From positions 2,149,501-2,213,500 of the forward strand of contig NZ_CP113088.1 in assembly GCF_026625145.1 (NCBI RefSeq): a stretch of 64,000 nucleotides of DNA, given 5' to 3'. The notes under the pieces are model-generated. The model was not told the DNA's origin. It made no database searches and saw nothing but the letters and a program-made list of their open reading frames with translations. A program made the translations under genes and the position numbers. Origin of the DNA: Lacinutrix neustonica (lineage in GTDB: Bacteria > Bacteroidota > Bacteroidia > Flavobacteriales > Flavobacteriaceae). Below, piece after piece: positions 55,931 to 64,000 of the stretch. Each line of letters begins with the position of its first letter. Position 1 is the first letter of the stretch.

Positions 55931-56932
55931 ATGAAATTAGCTGTAGTTGGTGTCACAGGCATGGTCGGTGAAGTGATGCGTAAAGTTTTAGAAGAACGTC
56001 TTTTTAATATTACGGAGTTTATTCCCGTAGCCTCTGAGAAATCGGTAGGTAAAAAAGTGACCTTCAAAAATGAAACACACACCATTGTTAGTCTTGAAAC
56101 GGCCGTAGCAATGCAACCAGATATCGCCTTATTTTCGGCAGGTGGCACTACGTCACTAGAATGGGCTCCAAAATTTGCCGCTGTTGGCACAACGGTTATT
56201 GATAATTCTTCGGCATTCCGAATGGATCCTGATAAAAAATTGATTGTTCCAGTAAATTAATGCTTCTGCTTTAACAAAAAGCGATAAAATTATAGCTAAT
56301 CCTAATTGCTCCACCATTCAAATGGTGATGGCATTAGCTCCTTTGCACAAAAAATATAAAATCAAACGTATCGTTGTTTCAACCTATCAATCCATTTCTC
56401 GGAACTGGTGTCAAAGCAGTTCAGCAATTAGAAAATGAATTGGCTGGTATAAAAGGTGAGATGGCATACCATTATCCTATTAATAGAAACGCCATTCCGC
56501 ATTGTGATGTTTTTGAAGAGAATGGTTACACGAAAGAAGAGATGAAACTGGTTCGTGAGACCCAAAAAATTCTTGATGATAAAACGATTGCTGTTACGGC
56601 TACTGCTGTAAGAATTCCAACAGCAGGAGGACACAGTGAAGCGGTGAATGTAGAATTTGAAAACGACTTTGACGTCAATGAAGTCAGACAACTACTAAGC
56701 CGAGACCGATGGAGTTACGGTACAAGATAATTTAGACACCAATACCTATCCTATGCCATTATACGCTAACGGAAAAGATGATGTTTTTGTTGGCCGTATT
56801 CGTCGTGACGGGTCGCAACCCAATACATTAAACTTATGGATCGTAAGTGATAATTTACGTAAAGGGGCTGCCACAAATACCGTGCAAATTGCCGAGTATC
56901 TCGGTGGCAAACAAATTGGTATAGCTGTTTAA
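55931..56932 (+). CDS. asd: Aspartate-semialdehyde dehydrogenase
   Basis: About 332 aa restored; second step of the lysine/threonine/methionine/diaminopimelate pathway. NADP-binding [12 protein letters not shown], catalytic Cys in [11 protein letters not shown], and [18 protein letters not shown] with the active-site His. Three insertions: T at 56253 (CCAGAAA to CCAGTAAA, PEINASAL restored), C at 56400 (SISGTGVKAV restored) and G at 56702 ([13 protein letters not shown] restored). All are at CCAGA/TCTGG. Since diaminopimelate is needed for the wall, the gene cannot really be broken this way. Confidence 0.94.
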
Positions 56933-56948
56933 CATAAGTATTGACCAA

Positions 56949-56985
56949 AAAAGCGCTTGTGTATTAATCACAAGCGCTTTTTTGT
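56949..56985 (+). terminator. Terminator after asd
   Basis: Stem AAGCGCTTGTG (56951-56961)/CACAAGCGCTT (56969-56979) with loop TATTAAT, followed by T's. Confidence 0.88.
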
Positions 56986-57014
56986 TTACATTTATGTCAT
57001 CAAATAAAAATTTC

Positions 57015-59181
57015 ATGAAAAAAACAGCGCTTTGCTTACTAATACTTTCAGCACTCATGTCTTGTAAAGAAGAACAACAAACACGAAAAGAAATCACTGT
57101 AAACTATCCACACACAAACACAGTCGATACCGTAACTACTCATTTTGGAACAGAAGTAAAAGACCCTTATCGATGGTTAGAAAATGACAGAAGCCCTGAG
57201 ACTGAAGCTTGGGTAAAGGCACAGAACAAAACGACTTTTGGCTATTTAGATAAGATTCCTTTTCGTGAGGAATTAAAGGGCCGTTTAGAAAAATTATGGA
57301 ATTACGAAAAAATAGGAGCACCATTTAAAGAAGGCGATTACACCTATTTTTATAAAAATGACGGGCTTCAAAATCAATATGTCATCTATCGTTATAGAAC
57401 AGGTGAAGCCCCGAAACAGCAACTGTATTTCTAGATCCAAACACCTTTAAAGAGGACGGGACGATTTCTCTTGGAGGCCTAAACTTTTCTAAAGATGGAA
57501 AAACCTTAGCCTATTCGATTTCTGAAGGCGGAAGTGATTGGCGAAAAATCCTGATCATGAATGTTGAAACTAAAGAAATTATTGAAGATACTATTGTTGA
57601 CGTTAAATTTAGTGGCATGTCTTGGTATAAAAACGAAGGGTTTTATTATTCAAGTTACGATAAACCAAAAGGAAGTGAGCTATCTGCCAAAACAGATCAA
57701 CACAAAGTCTATTATCATAAACTAGGCACCTCACAAAAAGACGATGCAATAATATATGGTGATAAACCGGAAGAAAAGCACCGATATATCTATGGTGGCG
57801 TTACCGAAGATAACAGGTATTTATTTATCTCTCCGCGTATCTCAACGTCTCGAAACAAATTGTATATTAAAGATTTAACACAAGCGAATTCAAAATTTGT
57901 TGAAATCATTGGTGACACAGATAGTAACACTTACGTTATTGAAAACGAAGGGTCAAAATTATTCTTGGTAACCAATCGAGAAGCAGCAAACCAAAAGATT
58001 GTAACTGTTGATGCCTCTAATCCAACACCGAGACCAATGGAAGGATTTTATTCCCGAAACGGAATACGTGCTCAGCCCATCTACTGCGGGTGGTTACTTT
58101 TTTGCTGAATATATGGTGGACGCGGTGTCTAAAGTGATGCAGTATGATTTCAATGGAAAACTAATAAGAGAAGTCACTTTACCAGGCATTGGCTCCGTAG
58201 GCGGTTTTGGTGCTAAAAAGGAAGAAAAAGAACTGTATTACTCTTTTACAAATTATGTGACTCCTGGTAGCATTTACAAGTATAACATTGAAAAAGGATC
58301 TTCTGAATTGTTCCGTAAGCCCGCGATAGATTTCAATCCGAGAAGATTATGAAAGTAATCAAGTGTTTTATGCTTCTAAAGATGGCACAAAAATACCAAT
58401 GATCATTACACATAAAAAAGGAATGGCTCTTAATGGCAAAAACCCAACCATACTTTATGGTTATGGTGGTTTCAATGTAAGTTTAACACCCTCTTTTAGC
58501 ATCACCAACGCCGTTTGGATGGAACAAGGTGGTGTTTATGCCGTGCCAAATCTTCGTGGTGGTGGAGAATATGGAAGGGAATGGCACGATGCCGGGACAC
58601 AGTTAAAAAAACAAAATGTGTTTGATGACTTTATTGCTGCTGCTGAATTCCTGATAGAAAAAAATTATACTTCATCAGACTATTTAGCGATTAGGGGTGG
58701 TTCTAATGGCGGTCTATTAGTTGGCGCAACAATGACACAGCGTCCGGATTTAATGAAAGTCGCATTGCCTGCCGTTGGGGTCTTGGACATGTTACGCTAC
58801 CATACCTTTACTGCAGGTGCTGGTTGGGCTTATGATTACGGTACAGCCGAAGACAGTAAAGAAATGTTTGAGTATTTAAAAGGGTACTCGCCGCTACACA
58901 ATGTAAAAGAAGGGGTAGCATATCCTGCGACTTTGATAACAACAGGCGACCATGATGATCGTGTGGTACCAGCGCATAGTTTTAAATTTGCTGCCGAGCT
59001 ACAAAGCAAACAATCAGGAAATAACCCCACTTTAATTCGTATAGAAACGGATGCTGGGCATGGTGCTGGGACTCCTGTAAGTAAAACGATAGCACAATAT
59101 GCCGATATTTTTGGCTTTACACTATACAATATGGGATTTGATATTTTACCAAGTAAAATGAAAGCGGAGTTTAAAGACTAA
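57015..59181 (+). CDS. Prolyl oligopeptidase family serine peptidase, lipoprotein
   Basis: About 721 aa restored, S9A family. [17 protein letters not shown] is a lipoprotein signal. The beta-propeller half ([12 protein letters not shown]..., [11 protein letters not shown]) precedes the hydrolase domain: nucleophile in [12 protein letters not shown], Asp in [11 protein letters not shown], His in ETDAGHGAG. It cleaves proline-containing peptides in the periplasm. Three breaks: a deletion at 57412/57413 ([12 protein letters not shown] restored), and insertions at 58030 ([14 protein letters not shown]) and 58340 ([12 protein letters not shown]). Confidence 0.92.
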
Positions 59182-59214
59182 CGCTTTCACGGTACTCTTT
59201 TATAAAAATGATGA

Positions 59215-59243
59215 AACCACTTGCGCTGCAAGTGGTTTTTTTT
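59215..59243 (+). terminator. Terminator after the prolyl oligopeptidase gene
   Basis: Stem AACCACTTGC/GCAAGTGGTT (59215-59224 and 59228-59237) with a GCT loop and a T-run to 59243. Confidence 0.88.
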
Positions 59244-59262
59244 ATACTATTTTTGCAGGGTT

Positions 59263-60189
59263 ATGCTAAACGTAAAAAAACCTCTCTTTTTCTTATCAAA
59301 AAACACCTGTTTTAAAAGACCTCTCTTTTCAAGCAACAACAGGCGAGTCTATCGCTATTATTGGTGAAAGTGGCTCAGGAAAAAGTACCCTTCTAAAAGT
59401 TTTACGTGGTGAATACGATTTAAATCACGGACAAATATTTTGGAAAACGGAAGCCATTCTAGGGCCTAAACATCATCTTGTTATTGGTTACGATTTCATG
59501 AAATACGTCGCCCAAGAATTTGAATTAGATCTTTTTATTTCGGTTGTAGATAACATTGGTAAACACCTATCTAATTTTTACAAAGAAGAAAAAAAGAGCG
59601 TATTTCAGAATTGTTAGACGTTGTAGAATTATCCGCTTTTGCAAATACCAAAGTAAAATTACTAAGCGGCGGACAAAAACAGCGGGTCGCTTTGGCGAGA
59701 GCTTTAGCTAATGCCCCGGAGATTTTATTACTAGATGAACCTTTTAGCCACATTGATAACTTTAAAAAACAAACGCTCCGTAGGAATATTTTTAGGTATT
59801 TAAAGGACAACAACATAACCTGTATTGTTGCAACTCACGACAAAAGTGATGTTTTAGGCTACGCAGATACGATGATTGTTTTAGACCAAAACAAAATAGT
59901 AGCAAAACGAACACCTCAGGAATTGTACAACAACCCTAAAACAGCTTTAATCGCTTCGTTTTTTGGAGAATTTAATGTTATTAATGGCGCTATTATTTAT
60001 GCCAACCAGCTAAAAATTGTGGTGCATTCTCATTTAAGAGCCACAGTAAAACAAAACTATTTTAAAGGTGCTTATTATTTAATTGAAGTAGATTTGGATG
60101 GTGAAACCGTGTTTTTTGAGAGTGATTTAGAAGTTGAAAAAGGACAAATTTGCTTCCTTGAAGCACAGTACAAAACGTCTACTTACTAA
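59263..60189 (+). CDS. ABC transporter ATP-binding protein
   Basis: 308 aa restored. Walker [15 protein letters not shown], signature [16 protein letters not shown] and Walker [13 protein letters not shown] are intact, with a C-terminal TOBE-like extension ([12 protein letters not shown]..., residues 230-308) as in ion and polyamine importers. No permease or binding protein lies beside it in the window. Two homopolymer errors split the gene: one extra A near 59273-59280 ([12 protein letters not shown] restored) and one missing A near 59589-59596 ([11 protein letters not shown] restored). Neither is a CCAGA site. Confidence 0.88.
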
Positions 60190-60261
60190 ACTTCACCTTA
60201 TTGATTACGTTATTTAAGTTATATTCGTAAGAAATATCGCCCAAAATTAACCTACTTCATT

Positions 60262-62429
60262 ATGAAAAAATTAATCTTCACCCTTTTCTTAGGACTACTC
60301 ATTACCAATACTTTTGCTCAAAAAACAATTGAAAATCCGAATACGGACTTTGTACCGTTCCTGGCTCTTTAACTAAAATTGAGTTGTTGGATGACGCTAC
60401 TGTTTTGTACTTTCATATTAAATATTATCCAAATAGTGACCTATCTGTTTCCAAAAAAAGCTATATCCAAGCGCGAGGTAGTGAAGAGAAACTATTTGTA
60501 ACTAAAGCTGTGGGAGTAGAACTAGGAGGTGAAAATAACAAAACGTCAGACTATGGAGAATTGTTCTATTCTCTATATTTCCCTAAACTAGACACTAACG
60601 TAAAAGTCATAAGTTTTGGTGAAGTTAAAACCGATGAAGCCGCAGCCGATACTGGTTTTATTGACCATATTCTTATAGACGAAGATTCGCCAATGCTGCC
60701 AAAAGCACTGCGTGGTGATTGGTTGTTAACTGATGGTGGTAACCGTTGGGATTATGGTTTTCATTACGACAAAGCGATTGTAGACAGAGCCGTTTGGAAC
60801 TATAAATCTGTTACCAATAAAGGGAAGCAGTACACGATTACATTAGAAAGACCAGGTGCTTTAAAAACCGTTTACGCCGAACTTCATAAAGATGGGCAAG
60901 TCGATTTTGGAACTAACCCGAAAGTACTAAAAACTTATAGTTTAGAAAAAACACACAACCCCAATTACACATTTGAAAATGATGTGCCTTACGCAGCAGA
61001 ATCTTTACTCAAAGTAAGCTCCACCACATATTCGGGCGTAATAAAAGGCTATACAGAAGCGGTAAAGGATAAGGTGAAAATTAAAATAGTTACTCAAGAT
61101 TGCTTTACTTTAAAAGTAGATTTCCACAAAGTTGAAATAAATGATGACGGCAGTTTCTCCATAGAATTCCCTGCAAATTACCCACAAACTATTCTTGTTA
61201 TGTCACCTTATGAATCTCAACAAGAAGTTTATGTAGAACCTGGAAAAGAAACCTTTCATTTTATTACAGATAAAGAAGATCTTTTTATGGGAGATGTCGC
61301 AGCATTAAATACTGGTTTTCAAGAAATTAAATTAGAATTCCGTCATAAAGACAACATTGAAGACCTTAAAATTGTGCGTTCTTCTATCAAAAAATCTCCG
61401 GAAGAGTATAAACTAGAAAGTCTAATATTTAAAGACAAACAATATAAAGCACTTGAAGCACTAAAGAAAAAACAGTTTATAAGTAAGAAAGCGCTTCAAG
61501 TAAAACAGATTAAAATTGAATTAATCTCCCTTATAAGAATTCTCAATTATAACCGTTCTAAAAAAATGTTGATTGATGAATTAAATGAAAAGGAGAAAAA
61601 TGAGGCTAACAAGCTGGAATACAAAGCCTCAAATGTGGATGCCGCTTTTTTTGATTTTGTCCCTGAAGAAATTTTAAATAGTCGTTTACCAATTGTCGTC
61701 TCACCTTGGCTTGGGTTTGCTACAAAAAAACTATCTGAAAATTCTGCTTTTAAAAACGAAAATAGCACTGATAAAGAATTGGAAAACAACATTAAAACGC
61801 ATTTTGAACTCACTAACAGTTTTATGCTTGATTTTATAAGATTTCAAAACGCTTATAAAAAGTTTTTAAATAATTATGATACTTACACCGATGCTGAAAT
61901 AATAAAATTACAACAAGAAATTAAAGATCCTTTTATATCAGAATATTTAGTCACCGCAAACAATAAAGCTAAAGCCTACATAAAGGAAAATAATATAAAA
62001 ACAGGCTACAACATTAATACTGTAAAAAAAGCAGCAGGTGAAGACTTGTTTGAGTCTCTAATTAAACCATTTAAGGGCAAAGTTATTCACGTGGATTTTT
62101 GGGCCACTTGGTGTGGCCAATGCATACCTAAAATTAAGGCTATTGAGCCACTTAAAGAAGAAATGAAAGATGATGCTATTGTGTTTTTATATATTACAAA
62201 CGAAAGATCTCCGGAAGGTCAATGGAAGGATGCGGTTTCGAATATAAGAGGGGAGCATTATAGAGTTACTAATGATCAATGGGAAAGTTTATTAACGAAA
62301 TTTAATTTTAGAGGAATTCCACATTATGTTTTAGTAAATAAAAAAGGGGCCGTTGTGAATACAGATTTAGGACATCCTACTATTAAACAACTAAAAACCA
62401 TATTAGAAGAAGAAATCGCAAAAGAATAA
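60262..62429 (+). CDS. Periplasmic TlpA-like thioredoxin-fold protein with long N-terminal region
   Basis: About 722 aa restored. Signal peptide MKKLIFTLFLGLLITNTFA, a long beta-rich and then coiled N-terminal region of unknown fold, and a C-terminal TlpA/ResA domain with VIHVDFWATWCGQCIPKIKAIEPL and FRGIPHYVLVNKKG (cis-Pro). The redox motif is WCGQC instead of the usual WCGPC. Probably a disulfide reductase acting on envelope proteins. A deletion at 60338/60339 (CCAGAATA to CCGAATA) breaks the frame early; the repair reads IENPEYGLCTVPGSL. Confidence 0.85.
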
Positions 62430-62462
62430 AAAGTATTTAGCGTTCCTAATGGGTAAACAGGT

Positions 62463-63035
62463 TTAATAGGCAAATCCTGAAAACCGTCCACAATGGGTCA
62501 AAGAGAATGAGGTTGATAGTTTCAAAGCATTGCTAAATACTTGTGGAACACCAGCTGCTGTCTTTTTAATGTCTAACGTTTCAAAAGCTACCCCTTCCTT
62601 TTTAGAAATTGCTTTTAGGAAGTTATGTTTTAAGGTGTCACTTTGCGTTTTGTAAGCTGGGTATTCCGTTTTGAACATTGAGGTGTTTACCTTTTGAGCC
62701 TTGTCTTGCTTTGCAATTGTGTAGATGTAATCTTTAGTGATTTCTGAACGGGTAAAATAGGTGTCGTCACCTATTGAAACAAGTCCTTTTTTAATAGAAA
62801 GAAGCTTGCATTCTAATCGTTTCGGATTAAAAAAACGTGTTCCAAACTGCTGTACCTGCACTTTATACGCCGCTTCTTTCATACTCCAAAGCAGCCAAAC
62901 CCTTTGGTGAGGATCTTCCGCAGAAAAAATATAATCTTGTTCTTGTTGTGTGAACACTTTATCTAAAAAACGAGGTCGCTTCCAGTTCGAATCTGTAGCG
63001 GCTTGTTCTAAATCGACAATATCATTGCCTATCAT
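62463..63035 (-). CDS. 4'-phosphopantetheinyl transferase
   Basis: 190 aa, intact. The AcpS/Sfp-type signature IGNDIVDLEQA at the start and RVWLLWSMKEAAYKVQVQQ (the W/F-x-x-KEA metal/substrate motif) show it transfers phosphopantetheine from CoA to a carrier protein. It overlaps the upstream ACP gene by 4 nt, so its natural substrate is probably that ACP. Confidence 0.9.
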   Translation of the reverse strand: MIGNDIVDLEQAATDSNWKRPRFLDKVFTQQEQDYIFSAEDPHQRVWLLWSMKEAAYKVQVQQFGTRFFNPKRLECKLLSIKKGLVSIGDDTYFTRSEITKDYIYTIAKQDKAQKVNTSMFKTEYPAYKTQSDTLKHNFLKAISKKEGVAFETLDIKKTAAGVPQVFSNALKLSTSFSLTHCGRFSGFAY

Positions 63036-63286
63036 GTTGCGGCTAACTTTTCGTTTACAAGGTCCATGGCTGCTTTTACAGAGATCATTTTTTCCATATC
63101 ATCATTTTCAATGCGAATGTCAAATTCATCTTCAACATCTAAAATAACATCGACCAAATTGGCAGAGTTTATTTTTAAGTCGTTGATGAAATCTGTGTTT
63201 TCATTAAGATTTTTAAAGGCGTCTTCGTCTTGAATATAAGGCTGGACGATGGTTTTTAGTTTGGCGATAAGTTCTTCTTTTGTCAT
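63032..63286 (-). CDS. Acyl carrier protein, second type
   Basis: 84 aa, intact. Acidic helical carrier; the phosphopantetheine Ser is in FINDLKINSANLVDVILDVEDEF, differing from the canonical DSL. It is coupled by a 4-nt overlap to a dedicated PPTase, unlike the housekeeping acpP at 20638. In flavobacteria such ACP/PPTase pairs often belong to flexirubin- or aryl-polyene-like pathways, but no other such genes are visible here. Confidence 0.86.
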   Translation of the reverse strand: MTKEELIAKLKTIVQPYIQDEDAFKNLNENTDFINDLKINSANLVDVILDVEDEFDIRIENDDMEKMISVKAAMDLVNEKLAAT

Positions 63287-63357
63287 AGGTTATTTTATCA
63301 TTTTTTATTCTTGAAACTTCAAGAATTTAATGTTTTCTAAAGATCACTATTTTTTAG

Positions 63358-63381
63358 CACTTCGACAAGCTCAGTGTGACA
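63358..63381. repeat. Dispersed intergenic repeat, forward copy
   Basis: Contains CACTTCGACAAGCTCAGTG followed by TGACA. The same core recurs at 63969-63992, and related forms occur at 63438-63456 (degenerate), 63523-63544 (inverted) and 63888-63936. It resembles a repeat common in the intergenic DNA of Bacteroidota. Confidence 0.8.
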
Positions 63382-63522
63382 TCTTATCTTCTAATTGGCA
63401 ATGTTGTAATTCAGGTAAAACTGAAATTATTAGTAGGTCTAAGCTTAGTGTAACAGCTGTGTTTTTATTTGTTTGGGTTCTTTTTAATTTCATGACGAAA
63501 TGAAGCCAATTCTGAAATTGAA

Positions 63523-63544
63523 TGTCAGTCTGAGCCTGTCGAAG
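63523..63544. repeat. Dispersed intergenic repeat, inverted copy
   Basis: TGTCAGTCTGAGCCTGTCGA plus AG is an inverted, slightly diverged copy of the CTTCGACAAGCTCAGTGTGACA repeat, 12 bp downstream of the GIY-YIG stop. Together with 63358-63381 it forms an inverted pair. Confidence 0.7.
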
Positions 63545-63555
63545 ACTCTAATCCC

Positions 63556-63861
63556 TTAAATACGATTATTATTTTGAGTATAATTTTTTGAAAATTCAAT
63601 GAGGTCTTGCCAATTTTCTTCAATCAATGCTTTTTTCTTTCTTTGAGACCATCCTTTAATTTGCTTTTCAATTTTAATAGCTTCTTTTGGGTTTTCACAC
63701 TGTAAATACCAAAGTAGCTTAACAGGTAATCTAGATGCTGTATACGATTCTTTTTTGTGACCCGATTTATGTTGAATCAGTCGTCTTTCTAAATCATTCG
63801 TCATCCCCGTGTAATAGGTTTTATCTGCACATAAAAGGATATAGACGTAATAGAATGTCAT
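63556..63861 (-). CDS. GIY-YIG nuclease family protein
   Basis: 101 aa, intact. Minimal GIY-YIG domain: YYVYILLCADKTYYTGMTND (the second motif reads YTG), the Arg in NDLERRLIQH and the metal Glu in PKEAIKIEKQIKGWS. Stand-alone proteins of this YhbQ/UPF0213 size have no proven role. The gene is bracketed on both sides by the CTTCGACAAGCTCAGTG repeats and by little else, suggesting either a mobile cassette or a repeat-associated nuclease. Confidence 0.9.
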   Translation of the reverse strand: MTFYYVYILLCADKTYYTGMTNDLERRLIQHKSGHKKESYTASRLPVKLLWYLQCENPKEAIKIEKQIKGWSQRKKKALIEENWQDLIEFSKNYTQNNNRI

Positions 63862-63887
63862 TTTAATACTTCTTTATTTGGATTATA

Positions 63888-63936
63888 CACTTCGATACTT
63901 CGACTTCGCTCAGTACAAGCGAAGCTCAGTGGGTCG
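63888..63936. repeat. Dispersed intergenic repeat, hairpin variant
   Basis: Composite of CACTTCGA and CTTCGACTTCGCTCAGTAC units. It can form a hairpin CTTCGCT/AGCGAAG (63904-63910 and 63918-63924) with loop CAGTACA. It lies 27 bp upstream of the GIY-YIG start. Confidence 0.7.
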
Positions 63937-63968
63937 TTCACAATTTAATTTATAAATAGCGATAGATA

Positions 63969-63992
63969 CACTTCGACAAGCTCAGTGTGACA
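63969..63992. repeat. Dispersed intergenic repeat, forward copy at right edge
   Basis: Identical over 24 bp to the copy at 63358-63381 (CACTTCGACAAGCTCAGTG plus TGACA). The two identical copies flank the GIY-YIG gene in direct orientation, 611 bp apart. Confidence 0.8.
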
Positions 63993-64000
63993 GCGACACT

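Noticed and set aside
56899-56906. TCTCGG near the end of asd as another insertion
   Set aside because: The frame is continuous there (EYLGGK) and runs to the expected stop, so the sequence is probably genuine.
514-60339. Programmed ribosomal frameshifting or mass pseudogenisation as the cause of the broken genes
   Set aside because: The lesions share a DNA pentamer on both strands, include insertions, deletions and in-frame stops, lack slippery sites, and hit essential genes. A technical cause fits far better.

Overview
The window is chromosomal DNA from a member of the Bacteroidota, almost certainly the family Flavobacteriaceae (AT-rich, marine type; I cannot name the genus with confidence). 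Evidence: promoter elements of the TAnnTTTG type, a type IX secretion C-terminal sorting domain on an esterase (47251-48372), an OmpA with thrombospondin type-3 repeats, an IPExxxVDY protein beside pyruvate kinase, a kbl/ompA block between AddAB-like nuclease genes, and many genes with close flavobacterial family resemblance. There is one tRNA (Ala, GGC). I see no rRNA, CRISPR array, prophage or intact insertion sequence.

Layout. 1-3100: truncated OmpA-type protein, aldehyde dehydrogenase, isoaspartyl peptidase. 3332-11642: alpha-2-macroglobulin, a small monooxygenase-like protein and penicillin-binding protein 1C, a periplasmic defence/peptidoglycan set. 11703-17240: YCII lipoprotein, CYTH protein, DUF2238 membrane protein, NAD(P)-binding protein, DNA polymerase IV, pyruvate kinase, IPExxxVDY protein. 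17757-20872: surface protein, then rnc-fabF-acpP. 21054-25543: purN, small membrane protein, RNase HI, PfkB kinase, PurF-like protein. 25544-25986: two near-identical tandem small-RNA-like units. 25987-35609: superoxide dismutase, RecB/AddA-like helicase-nuclease, kbl, ompA, AddB-like nuclease. 35606-42765: hydrolase, hybrid histidine kinase, tRNA-Ala, UspA, MATE exporter, 33-aa membrane peptide, QueD, LpxH. 42936-53397: MFS, RecJ, OsmC, peroxidase-like protein, T9SS esterase, flavin disulfide reductase, M28 peptidase, RsmI, flavobacterial hypothetical. 53516-64000: thymidine kinase/alanine racemase fusion, MscL, Asd, prolyl oligopeptidase, ABC ATPase, thioredoxin-like protein, PPTase plus ACP, and a GIY-YIG nuclease gene set among dispersed repeats.

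The dominant anomaly is that about 46 lesions break or alter more than 25 otherwise ordinary genes, many of them essential (acpP, asd, rnc, purN, lpxH, rsmI). Almost all fall at one pentamer, CCAGA (TCTGG on the other strand). Restoring CCAGA repairs the reading frame in nearly every case. The outcomes are CCGAGA (one-base insertion), CCGA (one-base deletion), CCGTGA, CCGTA (in-frame TAA) and CCGGA. This cannot be living biology of so many essential genes. It looks like a systematic read or consensus error at a chemically modified motif, so the sequence probably reports an uncharacterised DNA modification indirectly. Four further indels lie in homopolymers. Coordinates below span the whole inferred gene, and each lesion is noted in its entry.

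Other points of interest are the twin small RNAs at 25627-25912 with their own promoter-like and terminator elements, the GIY-YIG gene surrounded by CTTCGACAAGCTCAGTG-type repeats at the right edge, and the in-frame tdk-alr fusion.
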